Shown here piece by piece: positions 31,540 to 40,507 of a DNA stretch of 51,714 nucleotides. How positions within the stretch are numbered: position 1 is the first letter of the stretch; the number at the start of each line of letters is the position of its first letter. A model generated the notes under the pieces. It saw nothing but the letters and a program-made list of their open reading frames with translations, was not told where the DNA came from and searched no databases. The position numbers were made by a program, and so were the translations under genes. This DNA comes from Candidatus Saccharimonadota bacterium (GTDB taxonomy: Bacteria; Patescibacteriota; Saccharimonadia; Saccharimonadales; Saccharimonadaceae): NCBI GenBank assembly GCA_017537745.1, contig JAFYKF010000006.1, positions 1 to 51,714 of the forward strand. The letters run 5' to 3'.

Positions 31540-32571
31540 ATGAATACTGAATTTATCAGCAACGAGATGTTTTATGGTCTTTTGCTTGCCTTAGCTGGAT
31601 TCCTATTCTCGATGCTACTTACACCTTTTTATACTCATTTTGCTTACAAATATCATTTCTGGAAAAAGCAGAAAAAAACTACCGTTGACGGCAAATCCTT
31701 GCCAGTCATGACTAAACTTCACGCTCACAAATTTAAACGTGCCTTCCCGACTATGGCTGGCCTCGTGGGTGTTATTGCGGTTACTCTGGTGACCTGGATT
31801 TTCAATCTGGATCGTGGGCAAACGTGGTTGCCATTGGTTGGTTTTCTCGGTGGCTCGCTTGTAGGCGTTATTGACGACTCCATTAATATATTTGGTTCCG
31901 GTCGTGGCGCTGCTGGTCTACGTGGTCCAGTAAAATTCTTTCTCATCACTGTTGTTGGGTTGTTGCTTGGTTGGTTTTTCGCATCCAAGCTCGGTTGGAC
32001 CACCATGCTGGTTCCTTTTGTAGGCAATATCGAACTGGGTGTTGTCGGAATGATGCTTGTTTTTGCCTTTGCCGTAGTTGCTACAAGCAATGCTGTCAAT
32101 ATCACCGACGGCCTGGATGGGCTCTCTGGTGGTCTCGCTATGATTTCGTATGGCGCATTTGGTGTGATTGCTTTATTCCAGGGCAACATGCTCCTCTTTG
32201 GCTTCTGTATGACGGTGGTCGGCTGGCTACTTTCTTACATCTGGTTCAACGTTCCGCCCGCCCGCTTCATGATGGGTGATACTGGCTCATTTGCGCTCGG
32301 TGCTGGCCTTGGCGTAGTTGCCATGATGACCAACTCTTTCTTGCTCTTGCCAGTCATCGGCCTAGTATTTGTCGTTGAAACTGGTTCTTCGCTAATCCAA
32401 CTCGCTTCCAAAAAGTTCTTCCACAAAAAAGTCTTTATCTCTGCACCACTTCACCATCATTTAGAAGCCAAAGGTTGGGGTGAAGCTAAAATCGTAATGC
32501 GTTTCTGGATTGTTGCTGGTGTCTTTGCAATCCTTGGAATCTTTCTTGCTGCAGCCGGAGGCGCAATTTGA
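31540..32571 (+). CDS. mraY: Phospho-N-acetylmuramoyl-pentapeptide transferase
   Basis: 343 residues, about ten membrane helices. Family motifs are VIDDSINIFG (catalytic Asp pair near residue 109), NAVNITDGLDGLSGG near 186 and the loop HHHLEAKGWGE near 305. It makes lipid I from undecaprenyl phosphate and UDP-MurNAc-pentapeptide. Stop and ftsW start overlap (TTGA). Confidence 0.95.
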   Translation: MNTEFISNEMFYGLLLALAGFLFSMLLTPFYTHFAYKYHFWKKQKKTTVDGKSLPVMTKLHAHKFKRAFPTMAGLVGVIAVTLVTWIFNLDRGQTWLPLVGFLGGSLVGVIDDSINIFGSGRGAAGLRGPVKFFLITVVGLLLGWFFASKLGWTTMLVPFVGNIELGVVGMMLVFAFAVVATSNAVNITDGLDGLSGGLAMISYGAFGVIALFQGNMLLFGFCMTVVGWLLSYIWFNVPPARFMMGDTGSFALGAGLGVVAMMTNSFLLLPVIGLVFVVETGSSLIQLASKKFFHKKVFISAPLHHHLEAKGWGEAKIVMRFWIVAGVFAILGIFLAAAGGAI

Positions 32572-33794
32572 ATCGCAAGCACAAATCTGATATTGTGATT
32601 CTTTTTTCGGTACTAGGCCTGATGGCGCTAGGCCTGATTGTCATCTATGCCATCGGTCCGATGCGAGCTAATGTCTTAAACTCAATTTATGGCGCTAATT
32701 ACGATCCGAACTATTTTTTCATGGGGCAGCTTCGTTCTGTATTGATTTCAATTGTGGTCTTTTTTCTAGCGTTCAAAGTTATCCCGTCTAAAATCGTGCA
32801 AAAATTTGCGCGCCCAATTATGGTTGTTGCTTTAGCTCTTTCTGGTTTACTTTGGATTCTCGCCATGAGCGGCTCTTCACTTGCTAAATGTGAGCTAGGT
32901 GAATGCCGCTGGTATAATCTTGGTCCAGTTAGCTTCCAGCCCGCCGAGTTTTTGAAACTAGCCCTCGTTATTTATCTCGCCGATTTTCTCGCTCGTAAAA
33001 GGGAACAGGGCGAAATTGGTAAGTTCCGCGAATTCTGGGTTCCACTTATTATCGTAGCCGGCGCCTCACTTGGTCTTGTTGTAGTTGCACAAGGCGATTT
33101 AGGCACTGGTGTGGCATTAATGGCTATTATTTTTGGCACCTTGCTTGTTGCCGAAGTGCCTGCAAGGCAATATATTCTCATGGTTGTTATAGTTGTCTTG
33201 GTAGCAGTGGGTGCAGTTGCTACCTCTACGCATCGTCGCGCCCGTATTGATGCTTGGCTTGATACTATTTCGGGCAGTGCTTCTTCCGACTCCACTTATC
33301 ACATTGAAAATGCCATCCTTGCCATTGGCACCGGCGGTCTAACGGGCGTAGGTATTGGCAACTCCGTGCAGGCCACAGGCTACCTGCCAGAATCCATCAA
33401 CGACTCGGTTTTTGCCATCATGGGTGAAACATTTGGTTTCGTCGGATTATTTATTATCGTTTTGGTTTTTGGCGCTATGCTCCTCCGCATGTTAAAAGTG
33501 GCTAGTCATACTGCCGCCATGGAAGAAAGACTAATCGTGGTAGGAGTTTTTTCTTGGACTCTTGCCCAGGTTACCGTTAACATTATGGCAATGACTGGCC
33601 TGGTGCCCGTTACCGGCATCACGCTCCCGCTGCTCTCTTATGGCGGCACCAGTATGGTGTTTTTGGCTTATGCTTTAGGTCTCGTTTTGCAAATTTCGTG
33701 CTATACTAGTAGAGAGGAAATCAAAAATGAAGATATTAGTGGTAGGGGGCGGCTCGGGGGGGCATATCACGCCGGCCGTCGCCGTCGTTCGTGA
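32568..33794 (+). CDS. ftsW: FtsW/RodA-type septal glycan polymerase
   Basis: 408 residues, ten membrane helices. It starts at TTG 32568, overlapping the mraY stop in TTGA. SEDS landmarks are KCELGECRWYNLGPVSFQPAEFLKLALVIY, the loop around RIDAWLD near residue 226, and the C-terminal PVTGITLPLLSYGGTS. The last 22 residues, which include five arginines, are coded inside the start of murG, overlapping it by 68 bases. Confidence 0.94.
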   Translation: MNRKHKSDIVILFSVLGLMALGLIVIYAIGPMRANVLNSIYGANYDPNYFFMGQLRSVLISIVVFFLAFKVIPSKIVQKFARPIMVVALALSGLLWILAMSGSSLAKCELGECRWYNLGPVSFQPAEFLKLALVIYLADFLARKREQGEIGKFREFWVPLIIVAGASLGLVVVAQGDLGTGVALMAIIFGTLLVAEVPARQYILMVVIVVLVAVGAVATSTHRRARIDAWLDTISGSASSDSTYHIENAILAIGTGGLTGVGIGNSVQATGYLPESINDSVFAIMGETFGFVGLFIIVLVFGAMLLRMLKVASHTAAMEERLIVVGVFSWTLAQVTVNIMAMTGLVPVTGITLPLLSYGGTSMVFLAYALGLVLQISCYTSREEIKNEDISGRGRLGGAYHAGRRRRS

Positions 33795-34968
33795 AATTTT
33801 AGAAATGCGCCCCCGTGCACAAATTGAGTTTTGGACCGATTTTAAATATTTTAAGAATGTCACCAAACTTTGCACCGAGCTCAGTTTGTCTTGGGTAAAT
33901 GGGCGTGAGCCGCGCAAGGGCACATCTGTGCGTGTTCGCCGCATTCTGGCAGGGAAATTTCATCGTTATTCAGGCTGGAAACTTAGCACTTATTTCAAGC
34001 ATTTTGACGTCACATTAAAAGACATTATCATCGGCAACATTTTGGGCTTCTTGGGTTTTATTGGTGGTATTATTATTAGCTTTTTCCGTTTAGTTCGTCC
34101 ATCCAACCGCCCAGATATCATCTTTTTAAAAGGTGGTTACGTGAGCTTGCCGGTTGGTCTTATTGCCAAACTCTTTAAAATACCTTATATCATTCACGAA
34201 TCCGACGCAGTTGCTGGGCTCGCCAACCGTCTTCTTATGAAACGTGCAAAAAAAGTCGCCTTCGGTATGCCGATTCCAGACGATACCAAAAAAGCCCACC
34301 CAAATTTTATCTGGACTGGCATTCCGGTTGGTGCAGAATATCACGCCGTCACCGAATCTCGTGTTCGTTCACTCAAGAAAGCCTTCTCGTTCAACGAAAA
34401 TAAGCCCCTTGTCGTCATAACTGGCGGCTCACAGGGCTCCGAAAACCTCAACGAGGCCACCAGAATTATATTGCCGGAGCTTCTCAAAATCGCCTCGGTT
34501 GGCTTAGTCGCCGGCCGTAGCCATTATGAAGAAATGGTAGATTTGAAACGTTACGAAAATTGGGATCACGCCAAACTCGAATCAGATTTTAGGATGTGGG
34601 AATTTAATACCACCATGAACGAACTGATGGGCGCCGCCGACGTCGTAGTCTCGCGGGCTGGTGCTACCACTATTGCCGAACTCGCTTCGCTTAAAAAAGC
34701 TGTCATTCTTGTACCTTTTGAAAAACTTCCAGGTTCACATCAAGTTCGCAACGCTGAACGTCTTGGTGACTTAAATGCCGCCGTCGTTTTAAACGATGCC
34801 GACATGATGAAAGCTCCCACCAAATTGTTAAACGAAATCCGCCGCCTCATCAACTCGCCCAAACTCCGTGCTAGTTTAGCAACGCGTCTGCATGACGAAG
34901 CTCGCTCTGGCGCTGCCCGCCGCCTCGCTGAATTAATTATCGAGGAAGCCGCCGCCAATGGAAAATGA
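33727..34968 (+). CDS. murG: UDP-N-acetylglucosamine-lipid I GlcNAc transferase
   Basis: 413 residues, about 50 longer than the usual MurG. The N-terminal GGGSGGHITPAVAV loop starts at residue 7. KGGYVSLPVGL, IHESDAVAGLANRLL, TGGSQGSENLNE and the donor-site RAGATTIAELA follow in order, then PFEKLPGSHQVRNAERL. The extra length lies between residues about 65 and 110 and includes a hydrophobic stretch (IIIGNILGFLGFIGGIIISFF) likely to hold it on the membrane. It makes lipid II. An AGAGGAAA site lies in the ftsW coding region. Confidence 0.95.
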   Translation: MKILVVGGGSGGHITPAVAVVREILEMRPRAQIEFWTDFKYFKNVTKLCTELSLSWVNGREPRKGTSVRVRRILAGKFHRYSGWKLSTYFKHFDVTLKDIIIGNILGFLGFIGGIIISFFRLVRPSNRPDIIFLKGGYVSLPVGLIAKLFKIPYIIHESDAVAGLANRLLMKRAKKVAFGMPIPDDTKKAHPNFIWTGIPVGAEYHAVTESRVRSLKKAFSFNENKPLVVITGGSQGSENLNEATRIILPELLKIASVGLVAGRSHYEEMVDLKRYENWDHAKLESDFRMWEFNTTMNELMGAADVVVSRAGATTIAELASLKKAVILVPFEKLPGSHQVRNAERLGDLNAAVVLNDADMMKAPTKLLNEIRRLINSPKLRASLATRLHDEARSGAARRLAELIIEEAAANGK

Positions 34969-35563
34969 AAACAATCCACCCAAAATTGCGCGCCGCAGAT
35001 TAAATCGTAAATCCACTATCCGCCTCGGCCGTACCATCGGTGAAAAAAGGGAAAAGCTTGAGACCAATTCTGAACGTACCGCGGCCCACAAGAAAATTAG
35101 GCAACGCCAAATTTCGCGTATTTTCTTTACTATCCTTGGATTCGCTGCAGTTGCACTGCTACTATTCTATATCGGGGTATTCTTCATTGGCGAAAAAGAT
35201 GAAAATCCAACCGTTGCTACAACGGTCACCAGTTATCAACCAACCATTGAGATAATAGATGAAGATGCCACATCGACCGGCGGTCATTTATCTAGTCGGA
35301 TGAAAGAATACATCGGCATGCTCGAAGAGGATTTGCGTGCCTTAGGTATTACGCCAACTAAAGCTGTCATACCTACAGGTTCTATCCGCGAAGTGGACAT
35401 TTTTATCGAAGGATACACTGGGTATCTCAAAACTATCATCGACCGTGGCTCCGGTGTTACCGCTGAAGATGCCGAACGCATGCTTCGCTACCTTGCTTCT
35501 ATTAATGTTGGCGATTTTCAATATATTGACCTTCGCATCGATAATAAAGCTTATTGGAAATAG
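34958..35563 (+). CDS. FtsQ-like division protein (tentative)
   Basis: 201 residues. A basic cytoplasmic region of about 50 residues, one membrane helix (about 55-77) and an extracellular region containing GHLSSRMKEYIGMLEEDLRALGI and a terminal domain (VDIFIEGYTGYLKTIIDRGSG, then NVGDFQYIDLRIDNKAYWK). Ending on IDLR is typical of FtsQ/DivIB, and the position after murG agrees. The POTRA part is reduced. It overlaps murG by 11 bases. Confidence 0.6.
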   Translation: MENENNPPKIARRRLNRKSTIRLGRTIGEKREKLETNSERTAAHKKIRQRQISRIFFTILGFAAVALLLFYIGVFFIGEKDENPTVATTVTSYQPTIEIIDEDATSTGGHLSSRMKEYIGMLEEDLRALGITPTKAVIPTGSIREVDIFIEGYTGYLKTIIDRGSGVTAEDAERMLRYLASINVGDFQYIDLRIDNKAYWK

Positions 35564-36245
35564 GGAAGGCGTTCGGTTTTTGTTCGGTTGAATGCAGTGC
35601 TCTTCCTGTTCGGTTTTAGTTCGGTTTTGGGGAATAGCATATATCGATTCAGCACCAAACTCAGCCAGAAACAGGGAAAAACAATAAAAAGGGAAACAAA
35701 AGCGGGGAAATGTCAAATTCGAAAAAAAAGCCGCAAAATGTGGAAAACTTTACAAATAACAGGGGTGGCGTGTTGGAGAGGCTTTCAAAGTACTTTTTCT
35801 AAGCATAAATGAGATTTAGACCAGATTTGTTTACTGTGGTTTTTACGATAATTACAGTGTGAAAAAGTCCCAAGCGCCAAAGGCGCGAATAAAGACTTTT
35901 TCACCTGACTAATTATGTAAAAACTATCAGTAAACAAGTCCAAAGCTTAGAAAAAGTACTTTGAAAGTATCTGTAACCGCGATATTCCTGGCGCGAAGCG
36001 TAGCGTAAGTTAGAAATACTGTTTGGAGGGCCAACATGATTCCCGATTTTTAGCCGATTCAGACCAGTCATAAGCATTATTGCCCGGTTTAGACGCATAA
36101 GTTTACGTCTTTTGAATTTACCTATAATGTCTTAAAATCTATATTGTACGACATTAAATCTACAACAAAATGTCATATGACAAATCGTCCAAAAAATACC
36201 TAAATTTAAGTAAGCCTCATTTTTAACGACGCGTTTCCCTCGTCA
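35564..36245. other. Noncoding region between the division cluster and the T4SS ATPase
   Basis: No credible ORF in 680 bases. The first 70 bases hold four copies of GTTCGGTT (35571, 35582, 35608, 35619). A DnaA-box-like TGTGGAAAACT lies at 35739-35749. The 186-bp palindrome at 35782-35967 occupies the middle. The rest, to 36245, is AT-rich with no feature I can name. Confidence 0.6.
35782..35967. repeat. 186-bp nested palindrome
   Basis: The outer arms are a perfect 23-bp inverted repeat (35782-35804 with 35945-35967). A second imperfect pair reads GTTTACTG..GTTTTTAC..ATAATTA (35829-35853 with 35910-35935). A third perfect 11-bp pair is GTGAAAAAGTC/GACTTTTTCAC (35859-35869 with 35894-35904), and the centre is GCGCC-AAA-GGCGC. 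Same nested design and size as the one at 26311-26487, but different sequence. Confidence 0.85.
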
Positions 36246-39200
36246 TTAATGCTTGATTGCCAAGAACCCGTCTGCTGACTTATCTTTTGATTCAAATTGA
36301 TCTGAGCGACCGACTGGAGCCCTTAAATTAATCTGTTTTTCAGAGGTATTTATCTGTACAGGCGACTTCTCTTGGTACTCAACTTCAACAGGGGAACTAA
36401 CAGGGGAAGCAACAGGGGTAGATTTTTTGTCCTTATTTCCCTTTTTGTTGGTTTTTACACGCTTATTTTGCCCAGATTTATTAGCGACTTTCGGATTGTC
36501 GACTGGCTTTGCCTGTTTTAAAGAAGCCGGTCTTTCTTCTGCTGATGCTTTTGCGACTGTTTTCTTCTCTGTCGCTTGATTCTCTGCTACTAGTTTAGCT
36601 AAATCCTTTAGTCCTAATCTCTCTTTACCTTCAGCGGCGTTGGGGCTAAGGCCAGACTTTCGCAGATCTTCCTGTGGAGTTGGCGTGTATTTTAAGTTCG
36701 GTTTTTGTTCGGTAGCATTACCAGCACTACGTGGGTCAGAAACACTAACGGGCGCACTGTTATGGCGCGATATCGGCGCAAATACTGGCCTAGAACCAGC
36801 CTCTCGGCCAGAATCCGATAATTCCTGCTTGTATTTTTCGCTCTGTTCGATAGTTTCACGTATTTCGGCCTCAACTTCTGCACGCGGCCTGGCGTAAGCC
36901 TCACGGGAAGCCTCAATGATAGCATCAAAGTTATCTGACGGCGAATCTGGAATCGATAAGGTAGTAGCAGAGAAAGCAGGCACCTTTTCCCCGTTAATAA
37001 TCATCGAAATGATGAAGTGGCGGTTGTTAAGCTGTAGTAAGTCAGATGCCTCAAAGGTTGGCTCAAATTGTTTGACCAGCACTGGCGCATCATCGGCGGA
37101 AACACGGAAGGAGATAGTTGTACCGACGTTGCCAAATACTGCATCACGCACACTTTCAGTCATTTGTGCTACATACTGGTTAGCTACGGTCAAATTAAGG
37201 CCATATTTACGTGCTTCGGATAAAATTACTGCGAATGAATCAGTAGCAAAGTTCTGGAACTCATCTACATATAAATAGAATGGACGCCTATCTTTGACAT
37301 CAGGGATATCGGAGCGGCTCATTGCGGCAAGCTGAACCTTGGTCACCAAGAATGCACCTAGAATCGCAGCATTGTCTTCGCCGATAAGACCTTTAGATAA
37401 GTTTACGACCAGAATCTTCCCTTCGTCCATAATCTTGCGAATATCGAATGACGACTTTGGCTGCCCAATAATATTTCGGATAATTGGGTTTGCCGTAAAG
37501 GCACCCACCTTATTGAGGACCGGCGCGATTGATTCGTTAACCTGTTTTTCGTTCCACTGGCCAAATTCGTGTTTCCAGAACTGTAAAACGGTCACGTCGT
37601 GACAATAGTCCAAAGTCTCTTTGCGGAAATCACGGTCTGTTAACATCCTTGAGATATCAAGCAGAGTTGTAGAAGGACGATCCAAAAGCGCTAATAGCGT
37701 ATAGCGGAGAATATGCTCTAGTCGAGGGCCCCACGAATCGCCAAACATTCTTTTTAGCACGCCGATAACCTCCGAACAGATATTTGGCTTCTTGGCTGGG
37801 TCGGACACTTCCAGAGGATTAAACGCTACAGGATAAGCTGTATCAGCTGGGTTAAAGTAAACTACATCCGAAACGCGTGCGCTCGGCACAAACTTAAGGT
37901 TGTCAATCGCAAAATCGCCATGCGGATCAATAATACAATAGCCTTGATTGTAAAATACATCAGAAAGCGCTAACAGTTCGAGAAGGCCACTTTTACCTGC
38001 CCCAGTTTGACCAATAATATATACATGGCGCGAACGATCTCGACGAGTCAAGCCAAACTGATGATTGATTCCACGGAAATTAGTCAAACCAAACGCAGAA
38101 ATGTTCTCGTCTGTTACTGGATTACCAGTTAGTACCGGTAATTTGGCGGGCGGCTCTGCTGTCTTAGATGATGCCCATACGATATTCGGTGTCTCCACCG
38201 AAGTATGAGGTAGATGGTAAACTGAAGCCAACTCGGAAATATTTAGAATAAAACCATGATCCGAGAATTGCCGAATCTTGTATGCTTCCAAATCTTTTTT
38301 ATTAAATGATCCACCAACTTGCTTAAAACCATTTAGGTTTGTGGAATTAAACTGCTTAAACGTACCGACCAAAGCCTGCATGTTAAGTTTGGCATCTACG
38401 TCGGATTGTCCAAGGTAAGCCAAACGGATTTTTACTTCATAACCAAGTTTAGTAGCCTTCTCCTCGGCCTTGCTGATTTGGGTCTTAGCACGTTCAGAGA
38501 GTTCTACTGCTGGTGCGTCAGACCCGGTACCGCCAGCTGGTGGACGGAATAAAGCACCCAATATTTCCACTAAATAAGTCCAATCGATGCCAAGACCAGG
38601 TATAATCGAGCGTCTCCCAGATTTAATGCGCTGCACCCATGTATCAGTTGTGCTCTTATGCCAATCATCCGGAATCGGTCGTGTCAGGATTTGAATCCAC
38701 ATTTCTTCGTTGTTGTCTGGGTCTAACTTTGCTAAGGTACCAGTAATACCGGCTAGTGGATCGACTTCAAATGTATCAAAAGTTTTGATCGGCAAAGCGC
38801 TGTTTTCGACTAGCCCGAGCTCCGCAGAATATTGTACTGGATACTTATCACGTCCATCCACATAATCTTCATCCATCTTATAAATCTGCACGGTTGGGTA
38901 TTGTGAATAAATCTGCCCTTCTACAAAGCTCTGTAGTACTTTTGGTACCCAAACATAAAATCTAATCTGCCCCGCCGTGGATACAATTTCAAAAGACAGA
39001 TGTTCCTGTACTCCGCCGGAGTTTTTTAATTCGGATTTGTCGCGAAGGATACCGTGTAGAGACGCAAACATCTGCTCTGCCGCCAACTCTTTTTTATCAT
39101 TGGTGCGCGGAATTTCTAGCATCAACAATACAGAGTCAACGTTCAAGACCTTTAGTGTGTTAAGCTTCTTGTAATTACGATATGTTAAAAAAGCCAGTAA

Positions 39201-39257
39201 CAATACCAAGGGAATCCAGAATATGGGCATTAAAACAAAGTGTATAACTGCGTCCAT
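36246..39257 (-). CDS. VirD4/TraG-like type IV secretion ATPase
   Basis: 1003 residues. One N-terminal membrane helix (about 5-25), a long mixed domain, then a FtsK/HerA-type P-loop ATPase: Walker A GQTGAGKS at residues about 416-423, DPHGDF following, and Walker B YLYVDEFQNFATD near 660, then ARKYGLNLTVANQY with the conserved glutamine. This matches coupling-type ATPases of T4SSs, in which substrate DNA or protein is handed to the channel. The last 230 residues are disordered, Pro/Lys/Glu/Ser-rich and low-complexity. TATAAT seven bases before the ATG. No other T4SS genes adjoin except the distant pilin at 235-645. Confidence 0.85.
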   Translation of the reverse strand: MDAVIHFVLMPIFWIPLVLLLAFLTYRNYKKLNTLKVLNVDSVLLMLEIPRTNDKKELAAEQMFASLHGILRDKSELKNSGGVQEHLSFEIVSTAGQIRFYVWVPKVLQSFVEGQIYSQYPTVQIYKMDEDYVDGRDKYPVQYSAELGLVENSALPIKTFDTFEVDPLAGITGTLAKLDPDNNEEMWIQILTRPIPDDWHKSTTDTWVQRIKSGRRSIIPGLGIDWTYLVEILGALFRPPAGGTGSDAPAVELSERAKTQISKAEEKATKLGYEVKIRLAYLGQSDVDAKLNMQALVGTFKQFNSTNLNGFKQVGGSFNKKDLEAYKIRQFSDHGFILNISELASVYHLPHTSVETPNIVWASSKTAEPPAKLPVLTGNPVTDENISAFGLTNFRGINHQFGLTRRDRSRHVYIIGQTGAGKSGLLELLALSDVFYNQGYCIIDPHGDFAIDNLKFVPSARVSDVVYFNPADTAYPVAFNPLEVSDPAKKPNICSEVIGVLKRMFGDSWGPRLEHILRYTLLALLDRPSTTLLDISRMLTDRDFRKETLDYCHDVTVLQFWKHEFGQWNEKQVNESIAPVLNKVGAFTANPIIRNIIGQPKSSFDIRKIMDEGKILVVNLSKGLIGEDNAAILGAFLVTKVQLAAMSRSDIPDVKDRRPFYLYVDEFQNFATDSFAVILSEARKYGLNLTVANQYVAQMTESVRDAVFGNVGTTISFRVSADDAPVLVKQFEPTFEASDLLQLNNRHFIISMIINGEKVPAFSATTLSIPDSPSDNFDAIIEASREAYARPRAEVEAEIRETIEQSEKYKQELSDSGREAGSRPVFAPISRHNSAPVSVSDPRSAGNATEQKPNLKYTPTPQEDLRKSGLSPNAAEGKERLGLKDLAKLVAENQATEKKTVAKASAEERPASLKQAKPVDNPKVANKSGQNKRVKTNKKGNKDKKSTPVASPVSSPVEVEYQEKSPVQINTSEKQINLRAPVGRSDQFESKDKSADGFLAIKH

Positions 39258-39264
39258 ATTATAT

Positions 39265-39270
39265 ATTATA
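39265..39270 (-). promoter_or_regulatory. -10 element of the T4SS-type ATPase
   Basis: Minus-strand TATAAT with extended TGA, seven bases before the ATG at 39257. Confidence 0.6.
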
Positions 39271-39275
39271 TCATA

Positions 39276-40304
39276 CTAAGCGTTAGTATATAAATTTCGA
39301 TCAATTTTCTTAAATAGCTTTTTATTCTGCAAGTTTAGCAAAATTGTTGTCTCTTTGACGCGACGAGTCTTTAATACTTGGCGCACAATCTCTTCCCGGC
39401 TCAATGGCTTTCCTGCCTCTGTCAGAATAGAGGTGATAATTTCAGAAATAGTTCCCTTTTTGTATCCCCAGGATGAAAGCGCATAGATACCACGTCCAAT
39501 CAAAACAAAACGCGGATCTTTGATCAACTCATTGTGGATTGCCTGAACAGTCACATTCTTGCGCTTAAATTCGGATTCTTTAATCTCTTTTGCAATCTCT
39601 GAAAAATGCATCGGTTTCTTGTGCGACTCCAAAATCACAAAAATCTTATCACGGATATTGCGCGGATTAACGGATGGCCACTTAGTTAATCCCCAGAGGC
39701 CATTAAGAGAAGCAAGGGACTTGGAAATTGACGCAACAGCCCGAATATTGTCAGGATGCTCATAATTTAACACATTGTCAAGTTCATCGATAGTCATTGG
39801 CTTGCCGTTCTTGCGAATAACACCAACAATTTCGTCCACCATTTTCTTGAGCGCATCAGTAGTGCCAAAATCAGCAATACCTACCGCAGAAAAATACGAA
39901 TCATTCTCTTCTATAACGGTTAGCCCCTTAGCAAAAGTGGCAATAAAATTAATTCCAGAACGTTCTTCTGGAGTGGATTTTTTCTCATAAACTTTATCGC
40001 TAAGAGCAGAAAGTTTTGCAACTCGTCCCATCTCTGCCAAGTTACGAACTAATATTTTTTCGGCCGGCGGGAGTTCAGGAATGTTGTTGTCTTCAGCTGT
40101 AATTTGTAGATGAATAATAATTGCTTTTTCTAGCTGCCTGACTCGCTCGCGTGTGATCGACAGACTTTCTCCGATTTGTTCTAGTGTTTCTTTGGGGCCA
40201 GCAAGTCCAAACCGCCGCGAAATTATTTCCCTCTCGCGCTCTTGCTCAACAATTTTGAGGCTGCCGGAGATTGCTTTTTTAAGAATTTCTGAATTTTTAT
40301 TCAT
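39276..40304 (-). CDS. Sigma-70 region 4 / HARE-HTH fusion protein
   Basis: 342 residues. The first 75 look like sigma region 4: EREREIISRRFGL, then TLEQIGESLSITRERVRQLEKAI, very close to the rpoD end at 1-225. There is no sigma region 2, so it cannot be a normal sigma factor. Two winged-helix HARE-HTH-like modules follow (about 178-275: GKPMTIDELDNVLN, KKPMHFSEIAKEI, IGRGIYALSSWGY; and about 283-342: GKPLSREEIVRQVLKTRRVKETTILLNL, NLYTN), the fold of RNA polymerase delta subunits. A transcription regulator that docks on RNA polymerase is a reasonable guess. AAGGAAAG lies upstream. Confidence 0.7.
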   Translation of the reverse strand: MNKNSEILKKAISGSLKIVEQEREREIISRRFGLAGPKETLEQIGESLSITRERVRQLEKAIIIHLQITAEDNNIPELPPAEKILVRNLAEMGRVAKLSALSDKVYEKKSTPEERSGINFIATFAKGLTVIEENDSYFSAVGIADFGTTDALKKMVDEIVGVIRKNGKPMTIDELDNVLNYEHPDNIRAVASISKSLASLNGLWGLTKWPSVNPRNIRDKIFVILESHKKPMHFSEIAKEIKESEFKRKNVTVQAIHNELIKDPRFVLIGRGIYALSSWGYKKGTISEIITSILTEAGKPLSREEIVRQVLKTRRVKETTILLNLQNKKLFKKIDRNLYTNA

Positions 40305-40495
40305 CGATACTTTCCTTGTCCCGTCTCTGTTAATAATATTACTTTTACTTATAATATCATAGTTTTACTACATTGTCAACTATGGTATTTAGTACTTTAC
40401 AACACTATTGTATCACATTTTTTACAATTACGAAAAAAAATGTATAAACATAAGATTTTTGCTCCAAAATATAGTATTATAAGACGAAATTATAG

Positions 40496-40501
40496 TATAA
40501 T
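40496..40501 (+). promoter_or_regulatory. -10 element of the Gly-rich membrane protein gene
   Basis: TATAAT six bases before the ATG at 40508. The 190 bases upstream, between this and the divergent gene at 40304, are AT-rich with no other recognised feature. Confidence 0.6.
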
Positions 40502-40507
40502 TAAAGT

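Noticed and set aside
31233..31562. Minus-strand ORFs inside ftsI, mraY and murG
   Set aside because: Shadows of strongly coding plus-strand genes with no ribosome binding site or promoter.
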